Source of the DNA: Rhyzopertha dominica | Taxonomy: Eukaryota; Arthropoda; Insecta; Coleoptera; Bostrichidae | Direction: 5' to 3' | Assembly: GCA_025024175.1 (NCBI GenBank) | Contig: QCXZ01000064.1 | Location: forward strand, 10,912,001-10,976,000 | Length of the DNA stretch: 64,000 nucleotides | Shown here: in pieces, positions 22,221 to 33,509 of the stretch | Numbering within the stretch: position 1 is the first letter of the stretch | Layout: each line of letters opens with the position of its first letter | The notes under the pieces: generated by a model | What the model was told of the DNA's origin: nothing | The model's input: the letters and a program-made list of their open reading frames with translations, nothing else | Database searches by the model: none | Translations under genes and position numbers: made by a program

Positions 22221-23396
22221 ATTGCACTTATTAACCTCTATTGCTTTTATTCGGAGTCTATTGAGCCTATTTTTAACAAAACACTAACTCCTTTGACATA
22301 ATTTACTGCGGCAAAAATATGTTCTTTTTCATTGATGTTAGCATTGTACAGCATTCTTTGTATTCTAATTTTATTTTGTTTTTTAAGTATTTGGTCCACA
22401 ATGTTTGTGTCGTATCCATTGTTAAAGGCTATTTGTTTAATTGTCGTCAATTCTTTTTCGAAACTTTTTTTTCTAAGTGGTATATTTATTAGTCTGTTTA
22501 TTAAACAATAAAACACGGAATGCTTAATCTGTAACGATTGATTTCAAGAAGCCGGGATTGTAACATCTGACTGTGTTGGTTTTTTATAAATTTCAAAGTC
22601 TATTTTACTATTTTTTACCGACATTGATAAGTCCAGAAAATGAAGAACTCCATCCTTTTCTTTTTCTAGGGTAAATTGAATCTTTTTATTTATTGTATTT
22701 AAGAATTTTAAGAATACATCCAACTGCCTGTCAGTTACCGTCCAAATACAAAAAATATCATCAACATATCTAGTCCAGAATAATACATTTTTAATAATTT
22801 CATTTTTCTTTGCAAAAAGCTTTTTTTCGAAATTTGACATGAAAATTTCGGCCAAAACTGGAGATAAAGGTGAACCCATTGGCAGTCCATCGTCTTGTTT
22901 GTAGAATGTGTCATTGAACGTAAAATAACTTTGATCTATGCAAATTGGCAGCTCTCTATTTTATTTTTGAGGATTGTTAGAAGTTCATTTAGAATAGAAT
23001 AATAGAAGTGAAAAGATTAGACACATCGAAGGAGACAAGAATAGCGTTATTTGGTAATGATAATTCTTTTACCTTGTTCGCGAAACCTACGGAATTCTTC
23101 ACGCTGTATTTGGACTAGCATTCAATTGATTGTGTCAAAATGCTGTTGGCGAATTTGCATAATTTATACGAAGGAGCATTAATGTAGGAAACAACCGGTC
23201 TCAAAGGTATTCCATTTTTGTGAATTTTTGGGAGGCCATATAGAATTGGAGCTCGGGGGTTCATTATTCTTAATTTGTACTTTTCTTCGTTTGATAGCAA
23301 GTGTTCTGAAGATTTTAAAATGGACGTGACGTCTTTTTGGAACTGGCCTGTGGGATCTGAATTAAGTTTAGAAAAGTTAACTTAATGATTTGTACG

Positions 23397-24331
23397 TTTT
23401 AAGTTACGAATGTTTATCGGCGCTGTCCAGTACTATACAGCAGTGTGATGATTTGCAGCATATAAACTCATTAATGTAGCTTCATTTGCTAACACATTGC
23501 GACATATAAAATTGTTGATTTAGCTACGCTATTGTTTGCCTGTGTAAATAAATCGCTTGTCTACTGCGATTGTATTAATTGCATACCGATGAATTATTCG
23601 ACAGTTTCAAGATTTTGAAATAACGTCTGCCAAAGTTCATTCAGTTTGGGATACAATATGAAAACAGGAAAAAAATATTCGATTAATTAATTATTACGCC
23701 AATATAAGTATTGCATATGTATGTAGTAATTTCGTTCGGAGCACATTAGCCGAAACTTGGCGTTATCGTTATTTTACACATCAATACATAAAATCGTTGA
23801 AGAATGATTAATGAGCCTGTCGGTCAGTCGCGACCGTGCAAATGTAGCCTAAAAGCGCGGTTCCGCACTATCGTTAATTGCGATACGTTAAATCCAATAT
23901 TCCGTAACGCACTTGGAATTGACATTGGCGCCACTATCGCTTATCGCATTGCTCACTTTACCACCGCACCGTTAGAGATCGTTTTTTCCGGAAAAGCACG
24001 AAGTTATGCCGAGAGAAGGCATAAAAGAGCACCAAAATGGAAAATTGAAATACCTCCAAATAATGACTTTTGCTATACCAACTGGTGTTTGATGGAAAGT
24101 GTATTTAAATATTCTTGTTATGAGTAATGATACAAAAAATAAAAGGAACACGCTCAACAGATTTTGAGAGCGAAACAGTACAAAAGAAACAAACATTACA
24201 CACAGTAAAACATATTGACAAATATGGTTGATCAACATCAAACTTTTTCGGACGTAATCTTTACTGCTGACTTGAAATAATAAAAATAATAATTTATCAA
24301 TAAATAATAATTTGAAATGATATCTGCTTTG
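23397..24331. other. no recognised gene; one 107-codon open frame
   Basis: Between the Penelope coding region and the hammerhead. A plus-strand frame at 23804-24127 is open for 107 codons and unusually GC-rich for the area, but I recognise no domain in it. The stretch could be the 5' untranslated part of the Penelope element. Confidence 0.3.
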
Positions 24332-24406
24332 GTCAATTCATTCGGCACCTACGACTAGTTTCGTCCTTGTTAGGACTCCTCAGGCAGATATACCGAATAA
24401 ATTGAC
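24332..24406 (-). ncRNA. type I hammerhead ribozyme
   Basis: All conserved parts are present on the minus strand. The first box CTGAGGA is at 24377-24383. Stem II GTCC/GGAC (24373-24376 with 24363-24366) has a TAACAA loop. The second box GAAA is at 24359-24362. A two-pair stem III AC/GT with a TA loop ends in GTC, with predicted cleavage between 24353 and 24352. Stem I has six inner pairs (two of them G-U), a small internal loop, then ATTCGG/CCGAAT and GTCAATT/AATTGAC outer pairs. Very short stem III is characteristic of Penelope-associated hammerheads, which process multimeric transcripts. It lies on the same strand as, and upstream of, the Penelope reverse transcriptase at 21.5-23.4 kb. Confidence 0.85.
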
Positions 24407-27400
24407 AACGGTCACTGAATATTAAAAAGTAGCGACAACAATTGCGATGTGTACAATTTTCATACTGTTTCTTATAATTCCATCTCTCTTATTGTCAGAT
24501 TTGGCAGCTATGACCAGTGACTGCTTGTGGATTCGTCAAATGGTTGAGTACACGCATTTATGAAATAGACTAATATAGGACGAACAGGTGTTTCGTCGGA
24601 AATAAGCTCAGACTTGCATTAATACTCAGAAACATTTAAATCTTATGAAATTTAAATATTCCGCACAGAATACATTTTTTTCCGTTTATTTTAAAATTTT
24701 TTTACCTACATTTCGTAGCTTGTACTTTGCTTACGTTCGCGTTCGTATAGCTACCATATAGGCAAAATAATGCTCTAAACGTAAGCACGTCCCTGGAATA
24801 TGGATATGTTAAAAAAATTTAATTAAATTATTATTTCTTATTTCAAAGCAAAAACAAGCTTAGAGTCTGCTTACTGATGATGCAGTTGCTTCATTGCTCC
24901 AGAAGGGGAACCGCCTCTGACAGCGATGGTTGGTAGGTGAAGTTGAACTCCCGCCGGATTTCAATTTCACCCCATCTCTCGCCCCACAGGAAAAAGTATC
25001 ATTCTATCTCTTGTGTTGCCGGCTTAAACATGAGACTAGAGTTGGTGATACCACGTAAATGCAGTGACCTTAGAATTGACCATAACAGACCGATGTCTTA
25101 AGCCACAGCCACCTTCAATAGGGCCGGGGCCGCGTCGATTTGGCAACAGCGCGCGCAAGGCCGATTCTGTATCAATTGAACGGATTGATACATGACGTAC
25201 TCTTTGAACTAGTGTAGTGTGTTCAGACCGATAATTTGGAATCTAGATTTGGCTATTACAGGTAAATGGCCGGCAAAATTTTGATATAATCGCTAATCAA
25301 GTTTTCGAGTCAGAACCAAAACTGCTGATTAAAAGTATATTTTTGTTATGGTCTACTCACTGCGGAAATTTACAACTATTCACTTTGTGCTTCGAGAAAG
25401 TCTGTGAAGCACTAACAAAAACAAGTCATAGTTTTATCAAATCCAGGAGACACTGCAGCTGCTATTTTTGTGACATTTAACTACAACTATACCTAAACGT
25501 TTTACAAATCAAGTACCTACCTATATTTTATATTAGCGATTCTGTTGCATCTAAACTTGGACGAAAACTTAATTGCCTTTGGATGAATTTAATTAATGCA
25601 TTAAATTGAAACGAATTTACAATTTAATAAACGATGGAGTTTCTGTACCGCCTAGAATTGTTGTCGAACGTGTGAAATACGTAGTGTGCGTGGTTCAAAT
25701 GTGAATATTTGAAAAAACTAGAAGATTGTTTATGTCGGCAAGTACCTACAAAGCAAAAGGTTATTTGAAGTGTTTTAAGTGAACGAATCATATTTTCTTT
25801 TTTTGAGATCCCCTCTACATTGCTACTAATGCAACAATGGTGTAAAATGTATAATAAAATCCCTCGTATCAATTGTTAATAATAGTTGTTATTTTAGATA
25901 CGTTCGTATAAACTGTAGCCTCAGATTTAATTATAAGAAATTCTAAATACTTTATTTTTATAAATACTTATGTAAATTTATTTATACCTTTTCTCTTGTT
26001 AACTACATGTCTTAACATCTGCGAATTTCTTATGAAACTATGTGTGTGTAACAATTATTTGTACAAATCTTGGTTGTAAAAGTTCAGTTGTTATATGAAT
26101 TTGGTCATGGAGTGATATATGGTGTCGGGTAAGAAATATATTGCTGTAAACGCGGAACGTGTATTATTGATAAACCAGCTGGCTACCACAATGTGGTCGT
26201 CGCAATGCTCGTAAAATAAACCCTTTGTTTCAGTATGTTAGACGATTTATTAAAAATAAAGCACATCCCAATGTAACAAGTAAGTAAAATTCAACAGTCA
26301 CAGTTAAATGAAACTGCGGGTGTGGCAAAGTTTGCACGCCATGAGATTTACCTGGGTTTCGCTAAAGCATGAAGTGCTTGCCTTTGATACGTAATTTTGT
26401 TCCTATTCAAGTTATCACGACAATTTCTTTAATAATAAAAAAATTAACCCTTCCTGTATAACTATGCCACTGGAAGTTTATATGATTTTCAAAAATGTAC
26501 ATAATACCAAGATACCCGAAATAACACTACCTACCTCAATTTTATTTCGCTCCGTTTCAAGCGAATTTGAAGCAATTATAGCAATTGATTTGTATTTTCA
26601 AAACAGGTGTCACCTTCTACGAAATTTAAGGAACAAAGGAAAATACCTCAAAAGCCCTACCAATAAAGTAGATATGACGTTATATATTTTAGGCGCGCGA
26701 CTTTCGGACCGCGGCATATCTGCCTTTTGCTACAACAAATGCGCTGTTACCATTTACTACGGCCTCGGCGTAGCGTGGGGTACTAGTGATAATCAGAGCA
26801 AATGTTTCCGCTTAGATAGCGGCAAGGGCGTTTGCTTTCGCTATCATAAATAATAACTTACTAATAAGTAATGAAAACCTTAATGTATTGCAATTTGGAA
26901 ATGATATATGAGCATTTTTTCTGGTTTTGCACAACTATAAGACATAGAAAAACCTTTTAGTGATATCAACCATCAAAAATTGTAGCACTTGCAATGTTTA
27001 TTTCAAGAATTATATTGATTATGTGTAATTGTATTTTACAGTAATATACTGACTGGGTTAACGTTACCTATGCAGTTCGTATAAACGAAACATTTTGTTA
27101 TAATTCGATATTGCACTTTCAAAACACCGACAGCGACACAAAAACACTTTTACGCCAGACTAAAATAACATATTTGCTGACATTCCTTAAATTTTGTTGA
27201 CACATCGCGCTATTATTTTATATACGTACTATTGATATATTGTTATCCTAATTTTAATCCCACTTTTTAAAACCAACAAAACTGATAGTAACCCTTTTGT
27301 ATCATACCTATTTTCACAATTAGTACCTGCTCTTTAAAATGACGATTTTTGCTACTGATGTTTTATTGTAAGCTACTAGTCCGGTATATTGCAGTGTTCA

Positions 27401-28435
27401 GTGTATAGGTGTATAAATATATGTAAGCATACCTATGTGGAAAATTAGTAATTGCCAAGTAATTGTCTTCTTATTAATACAAATGGGCAAGGCAGCTATA
27501 CACCACAACAGTGTCTATTAGCCTTGGGAAGTTGTTAATGATAAACATTCTACAAGTTTCTTGGGAGGCAAGTTGTTATTTAGTATAATTATTTTAGTCC
27601 TACATTTGTAGCGGCGCAGCTACTTAAAATTTCAATGTATCAAGCTGTTGTAAACATGATTTTGAAACCACTAAGAATTTCAAAATGGTCGCCTGTGATG
27701 CAAAATGTTTCCATTCTGAAGGAATCTGCTGCTGAATTGAAATGCAAGATGGTTAACCTCTACCCTTTGATTTACTTCCTAGACGGAGTTCCATGCTGCA
27801 TTGCCGCTCTACTTTACTGTCAGCTTCAGCCGCTGTCGAAACAATAAAATTCAATTGTCAGGGCCCGCTGCACGAATAAAAATCGAACATCTCTTCAAAT
27901 TGAAAACGTGCGGTTCTTTAACTGGCGCTCCTCCAGCCTCAACACTGTGTCCATTGGGAGAGATAGATTAAAAACTGTTGTCCGCTAATGGACGGCCATA
28001 TTGCTATGTCACTAGCAGCGTCGAAATAACTGCTAAACGTGCTATTGAATACTTCGTATGTTTCCACGTCTCTAGGATCCTTGCATTTGTTTGTTTTTGG
28101 ACTGATAAGGTTCATCTACTGGAAATTAATTTAAATCATAAGGACTAATTTTCCAGGAAGTAAAATAAAAAACAGATCATTTGAACCCTAACTAGCCGTC
28201 ATCAGCAGATGAAATACCGACTTAACTATTTAGCACAATTAATCAACTTTATAAAAAAATATATTATTTTGATAATAATTTTCTCAAAAATTCAGTTATA
28301 GTTTTTGAAATTAAAAATAAAAAAAATATGTATTTTTTAAAGATAACCTATATTAAATATCACACCAAACACTATTGAATTGGGCTGTAGTACACTAAAT
28401 AGTGTAAAATTTCTGATTAGTAGTGATGCTTTAAT
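24407..28435. other. no recognised gene
   Basis: About 4 kb with no family I can name. A 129-codon plus-strand frame at 26464-26853 and a 70-codon frame at 27635-27847 are open but have no visible domain. A GC-richer block around 24890-25200 is distinct from its surroundings. No tRNA or clear repeat was seen. Confidence 0.3.
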
Positions 28436-28439
28436 TACT

Positions 28440-28744
28440 TTATTTTGGGGTAGCTTTATCTAAATCAAGAGGATTTTAGTCAGGAGCACATGCAATTACC
28501 TACAACCAATCCAGCGTTCTAAAAAATTTGTATCACGTGCTTGCTTAACTATAGGAGTGTGATGAGTTGGACTGTCATGCATAAAATAATGGTTGCAATG
28601 TGGCTCAGTAGAAAAATATGTAAATAGTTTTCTGCAGTTGGAGGAATGGTAGTCCAAAAAAATACAATACTTATCTTCTTTTAGAACTCGCGGTACGGAA
28701 GTCTTAAGTAATCCTACAGCTAGAAAAAGGTGTCCTGTGGTCAT
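28440..28744 (-). pseudogene. Tc1/mariner-like transposase relic (DDE region)
   Basis: A minus-strand frame contains HYFMHDSPTHHTPIVKQ and then FLERWIGCR. These align with the second-Asp region (FMQDGAPPH) and the RWIGRRGPIEWP region of IS630/Tc1-type insect elements. After a stop and frame change the next bases still read like SPDLNPLD (near 28450-28475). The catalytic Asp is kept, but the frame is broken and the rest of the gene is missing or unreadable. Confidence 0.5.
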
Positions 28745-31741
28745 GTATTTGTTTTCAGCAATTTACAACAAAATGTCGCCCTTCCATCTCTTATATAGTT
28801 AAGTATTCAAGCATCATTTTTTGGGTACAAAAAGTGGTGAAATAACCTAGTAGCAAATTTGTGATCTGGTTCCGCCCATTTGAACATAATTCAACATACT
28901 CGTATCTGCTAATTGCTCTATGAAGAAAATTGTGGTGTATGAGCAACCATCAAATTTCGGCACTTTTATAAGATTTACAAGACAGAATAAAACGAAGTTC
29001 GTTTGCTTAGATGAAGAGCTTTTCTACGCGCGAAGATAGAATTTGGTACTTAGTCCAGATACTGCATACTGCATACATAGGTATCATTTTTGCCCGATGA
29101 GTTTTTTTTACGCATATAATAATTTAGTTTGTGGTATCCTTAAAGTTTGTTTTTTCTTTTAAATACAAGAATACCATTAACGAAAAATACTCCAGTTATT
29201 ACTGACGCATTTGTTTAATGTGTATATATTTGATGAAACTTTTTTATCTCCTTAACACCAAAATTAATCTTGTTGACGGCAAAATAATAGTTATAATAAG
29301 AATAATGTAGGAAATCCCATATCAATTACCTACTGATGTAATAACGCTGTTTCTATAATTACATCGAAAGAAAAAAAATGAGTGAACCATTTTATGTGCA
29401 TATTTTTGCATATATACCTACCTTTCATTTTTACTCTAACAGTATTATTTACATTTGACGTTGTACTTCTTTGGTTATTTTTTCACAAAAAAGGTGTACC
29501 TACTAAAATTTACGTACTAAAACTTTATCTAGTCTGAACAGACATCCCGATTTCACTACATATCATACATAAAATGTATTTCTCATTGCTTTTATTTTTA
29601 ATTATATATAATTACATAAAAACTTCATTGAGTAATCGTTAACGAGTACGAAGTAACGATTACTAGTTATACCAGTAACGAGTAATCGCGATTACATAAA
29701 AGTAATCGGATTTGACATCACTAATATTCAATAATTCTGCAGTCGACAGATGACAACCATCTGAGAAATCAGTAGTTGTTGTGTTCACTATCTTGAGAGG
29801 CGGCAAGTTGATTTAATCGATAATTTCCATAAGCGCGTGGATGCATGAATCATTTATAGAGACCCTGTATTTATTACTAGCGTTTTAGGTATATTTAGCT
29901 AGTTAAAATACTAATGCAAATACCCTTTTAACGAAGATAATTACTCTGTGTTTCGCATATTCCACACACGAGTACAATATTTACCAAAATTATGTTTACG
30001 CTCGAATAATCTAACATAAGCCCTTAGACGATCCTTCTTTTTATTTCTGTTAAGACGACGAAGGGAACCGCCGCTAACATTTAAAATGTAAATCGCGCGG
30101 GATTTGCTCAAGTTAATGCAGCCGCGTTCTCATAATGCGATTACAATTCCCGTCACATAGATAAAACCCGTTTTCGTCGCTCAGATAATCATTCAAATTT
30201 TCGCTTCGGATTCCGTGTAGAATTAAACTGATTTATTAAGATTTCACGAGCCCGGGGGGGCGGGTCGGAGTGGGAAATTTTACTAATAATTTCGGGCATT
30301 CAGGGGTGCACGGGAAAATTCCGCGGAGATATTTTCGCATGAATGGAAGCAAAGTTGGTAGGGCTCCCTATTAATTCCGGTTGATTGCAGCTTTCGGAAG
30401 TTTACCCGTGCAGACCAGCGCAGTGTAAAGGGGCATTATTTTTGCCGAACGAGCGAGTTAAAGTGGTAAGAGAGTTATGGGTTCATTTGGAGGATATAGC
30501 CGGTAAAAGTCAATTGGAAGCAGTGCAACTCTTTTTACCCTGAGGTTATGCGCTATAAATTACACAGGTCAGTTTAAAGGGAGGTCCATGTGTACGAACT
30601 GCATGGCACTATTGGGATATCTACGGAGAATTCTAACCACACTCTGAAACCAAACAGTGACTTTCTAATATACTACATGTATTTCACAATCTCCGGTAAT
30701 TTCGATTAAGTAGGTTCGGACAAAACTACGATATACCACAGTTTAATTTAGTAAGTACAGGGTGTCTCACTTTCGCTTGTCAACGTGAATGTTACAACGT
30801 GACAAGAGTTGCAGTAAGGATAAAATGACACAGTTGCTGAATTTAATGCTCTTAGAATTTAAAACAAATCGTCACCAGCTCATGTTCTTTTCAATCCTGA
30901 ATATTGTGATTATATTGTTTTACTCCCAACTCTTTAATCTACAAGATCTTCAAGAAAAACGGATAGCTCCTTGCCTGGAGACACTTTCTTATTATACTCG
31001 TATAACCACAAATTTTTTTAACGAGTTATGATCATTAACTTTTTTTTTGGTATTTAATACACTCCAGTGCAAGTATACTTAAATTCGGTATTTCGAGTAC
31101 ATTTGGAGTACGTGTACTTGGTATTTGAGTCCTTTTACAGATTATGTAGATACTTGTACTTGGCTCGGTCAATATAAAGCACTTACTACTTGAACAGTGC
31201 TAAGTACTAAGTACGTGTATTAACCAGTTGTATAACGTATTGCGTGCCTGTCTACGACTCAGTATTTTTTAATCTTTAAAAATGCTGATGTGATACTTGA
31301 TTCATTACCTCCATTATTCCTTCTACCACAGCACGTTATTTTACAATAGTTATATCAACCATCCTATATTTTAATAATGACTAAGAAACTTAACCAAGTA
31401 CTTTATAAATTTTGAAGACTTGTATTCATTACTTTGTTGTTAAATAAGAAAAGTTCAACAGAAATTGTTCGTTTAGCGCACACAGGGACTAAGTTTTTAT
31501 CCAAACAGACTTGTAACTTTAACCACGTAACTTTTAGACTGATTTTACAAATTTAAAAATCACCTAATTCAGATTTTAATTTCTTTTAGAACACTCAGTA
31601 TAATATATTGTATTATGTGTGTAATTAGTTATAAAGCTTCATTATCAATGTAGTAGTGTCTGTTACCACAAAACAAGAAGGTGTAAGTAACACAAATATA
31701 ATTTCATAACCCAGAATTTCAGTTCACATACTGAGACGCTT
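28745..31741. other. no recognised gene
   Basis: AT-rich flank, then a block rich in AGTAATCG-type motifs at 29630-29730 that resembles the end of a hAT-like element. A GC-richer island follows at about 30020-30560. Short repeated GTACTTG-type motifs at 31060-31220 recall subterminal repeats of hAT elements. None is complete enough to name. Confidence 0.3.
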
Positions 31742-32492
31742 TCATGTAGACAGCTTGTACAGTGTGGCGGCAACGTGCCACACTTGGCTTTCATCTTCAG
31801 CGCCCCTTGAACGTCTGTTTAATTTGCTTCCATCTTCAATAGGCTTCCACGTATGATACACTGTATAAAAGGTATGAGCCATCTCAATATCGTTCGCTGT
31901 GCGCAGATACGTCATCGCGAGAGCCCCTTTTGCAGCGAAAGCGATCCTTGAGCGGCTTACTGTTTTGTTGGGCATGTCGACATTATAATTTCAAATTCTT
32001 TTTCTCCCAAATGAAATTTTTCTAATCATTCATATGGAAGGCTTACATATGTATATTATGTATTATGGTATAAAAATGTTTTATTAAAACAAATAATCCG
32101 GCTCGATCAATAAAACCTTAGATCAGGAATGGTAAGGATACATAACTAAGCATTTGGCCGCCATTTTAATGGTCAAGATGTCAGATTTTGTCCGTTATTC
32201 TGCAATATTAAAATGTGTTTTATTAAACAAAGTCAGTGAAAGTTGGACGGAAAAAATCAGTTTCTACAGAAGATAACAGAATTCAATTCACGACATGGAT
32301 CCAGGGCGTTGGTCAGCGTTCCTTATTATTATTTTTGCTGGCTGGCTGCCCTAGATATAAGCCAGAGAACACCACGTGGTTGGTATCAGTTGGTAATTCT
32401 TTGGGTTATTACATGCGGTGTCGATCTTTTATACTTGTCTAAGATTAAAATAATAAAAAAGTAGTCAGTTTCCATATTAAAGAGTCTCAAGA
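31742..32492. other. no recognised gene; one 77-codon open frame
   Basis: A minus-strand frame at 31742-31975 has balanced composition and could be a real exon or relic, but I cannot identify it. The rest is non-coding. Confidence 0.25.
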
Positions 32493-33341
32493 TATGATTT
32501 AAAGATTGCTACGGTAGTCCGAGGAGTTGATGATTGTTTGGAATTACAGCGCGATTTAGACATGTTGACTCAATGGTGCCAAAAAAACTTGCTTGATATT
32601 AATATTAGCAAATGTAAGACAATGTCTTTTACTAGAAATAATAATAAGATAACGTATTTTTACAATATAAATGGTCATGTTTTGGAGAGGTGCACGCAAG
32701 TGTCTGATTTGGGCGTAATATTCGACAGCAGTCTGACATTTGTTCCTCATATTCTGCATATCACAAACTCTGCAATGAAGACTCTTGGTTTTATATTTAG
32801 GAATACTCGAGAATTTACAAATATATCTAGTCTAAAGCTTCTTTTTTACTCTCTGGTCAGGTCTAGGTTGGAATATTGCTCAGTTGTCTGGAAACCTTAC
32901 TATCAAGTTTATATTAACCTAATTGAAAATATTGTTCGAAAATTTGCAAAATATGTGTTTTTTAAAATGTTTAATATGTATCCTGTCAGACATTGTAACC
33001 AGATGCAGCTCTTGGAGGTGATCGGAGAGAGCTCATTGGTTTCTAGGCGTAACACGCATTGCTTGATATTTTTACAAAAAATACTAAATGGTTCTGTAAA
33101 TAGTCATATATTACTAAAAGAAATATTTATAATTTGCCCTAGACGTAGCTCTCGCTCTCAAAATACATTTTATTATTGTACACCTAGCACTTACCATCAC
33201 CTTAACTCTCCTCTGTTGTATAGTTTTCGTCTGTACAATGAGATTAATTTAAGTTTAGATATTTTCTACAGCAATTTCAGCGGAAATAGTGTTAAGAAGG
33301 CTATTATAAATTTTTTAGATGCTCGTTTGCATGCTCTGTAG
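32493..33341 (+). pseudogene. 5'-truncated jockey/CR1-like LINE (RT C-terminal half)
   Basis: Open from about 32493, just inside the YADD motif (YDLKI), with an ATG at 32538. It then follows the usual order of LINE RT palm-thumb and C-terminal region: LQRDLDMLTQWCQKNLLDIN, QVSDLGVIFDSSLTF, LKLLFYSLVRSRLEYCSVVW and a final basic segment. The frame is intact to a stop at 33341, so the copy is fairly young. The endonuclease and most of the RT fingers are absent, as expected of 5' truncation. The 3' side has a 130-base UTR and an ATT tail. Confidence 0.8.
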
Positions 33342-33471
33342 CATATAAAAGTATAAATATATATTTAAGTTATCTGTAGTGTTATCTTTTTTTTTTGTAT
33401 TAGAACATTGATTTCCATCTTCTTTTTGTAGAATTGTCCACTATGGACCTTTGGGTCCGTTGGAATAAAAG

Positions 33472-33508
<37 letters not shown>
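33342..33508 (+). repeat. LINE 3' UTR with hairpin, poly(A) signal and ATT tail
   Basis: Holds a perfect small hairpin GGACC-TTTG-GGTCC (33445-33458), AATAAA shortly after, and an (ATT)n tail at 33473-33508. In several LINE groups a 3' stem-loop is what the RT recognises; here that is inference. Confidence 0.65.

Positions 33509-33509
<1 letters not shown>

Larger units (their letters stand above)
21489..23396 (-). pseudogene. Penelope-like element, longer copy (reverse transcriptase plus GIY-YIG)
   Basis: Minus-strand blocks run in Penelope order. An N-terminal RT block at about 23396-23115 has ILYGLPKIHKNGIPLRPVVS. A further RT piece near 23050-22985 includes SFDVSNLFTSI. The catalytic block at 22879-22544 has GSPLSPVLAEIFMSNFE and YVDDIFCIW. 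A connecting block covers 22516-22247, and the GIY-YIG endonuclease is at 22220-21843. Stops and small deletions separate the RT blocks (for example after LFTSI), so the RT is not translatable as one protein. Penelope RTs resemble telomerase, and the GIY-YIG domain supplies the target nick. The 5' end is not defined; a hammerhead ribozyme lies about 950 bases upstream. Confidence 0.85.

Noticed and set aside
28421..29727. A hAT-like element bounded by AGTGATG-type ends at 28421 and 29727
   Set aside because: The left end falls directly into Tc1/mariner-like coding text and the similarity beyond the first seven bases is weak.
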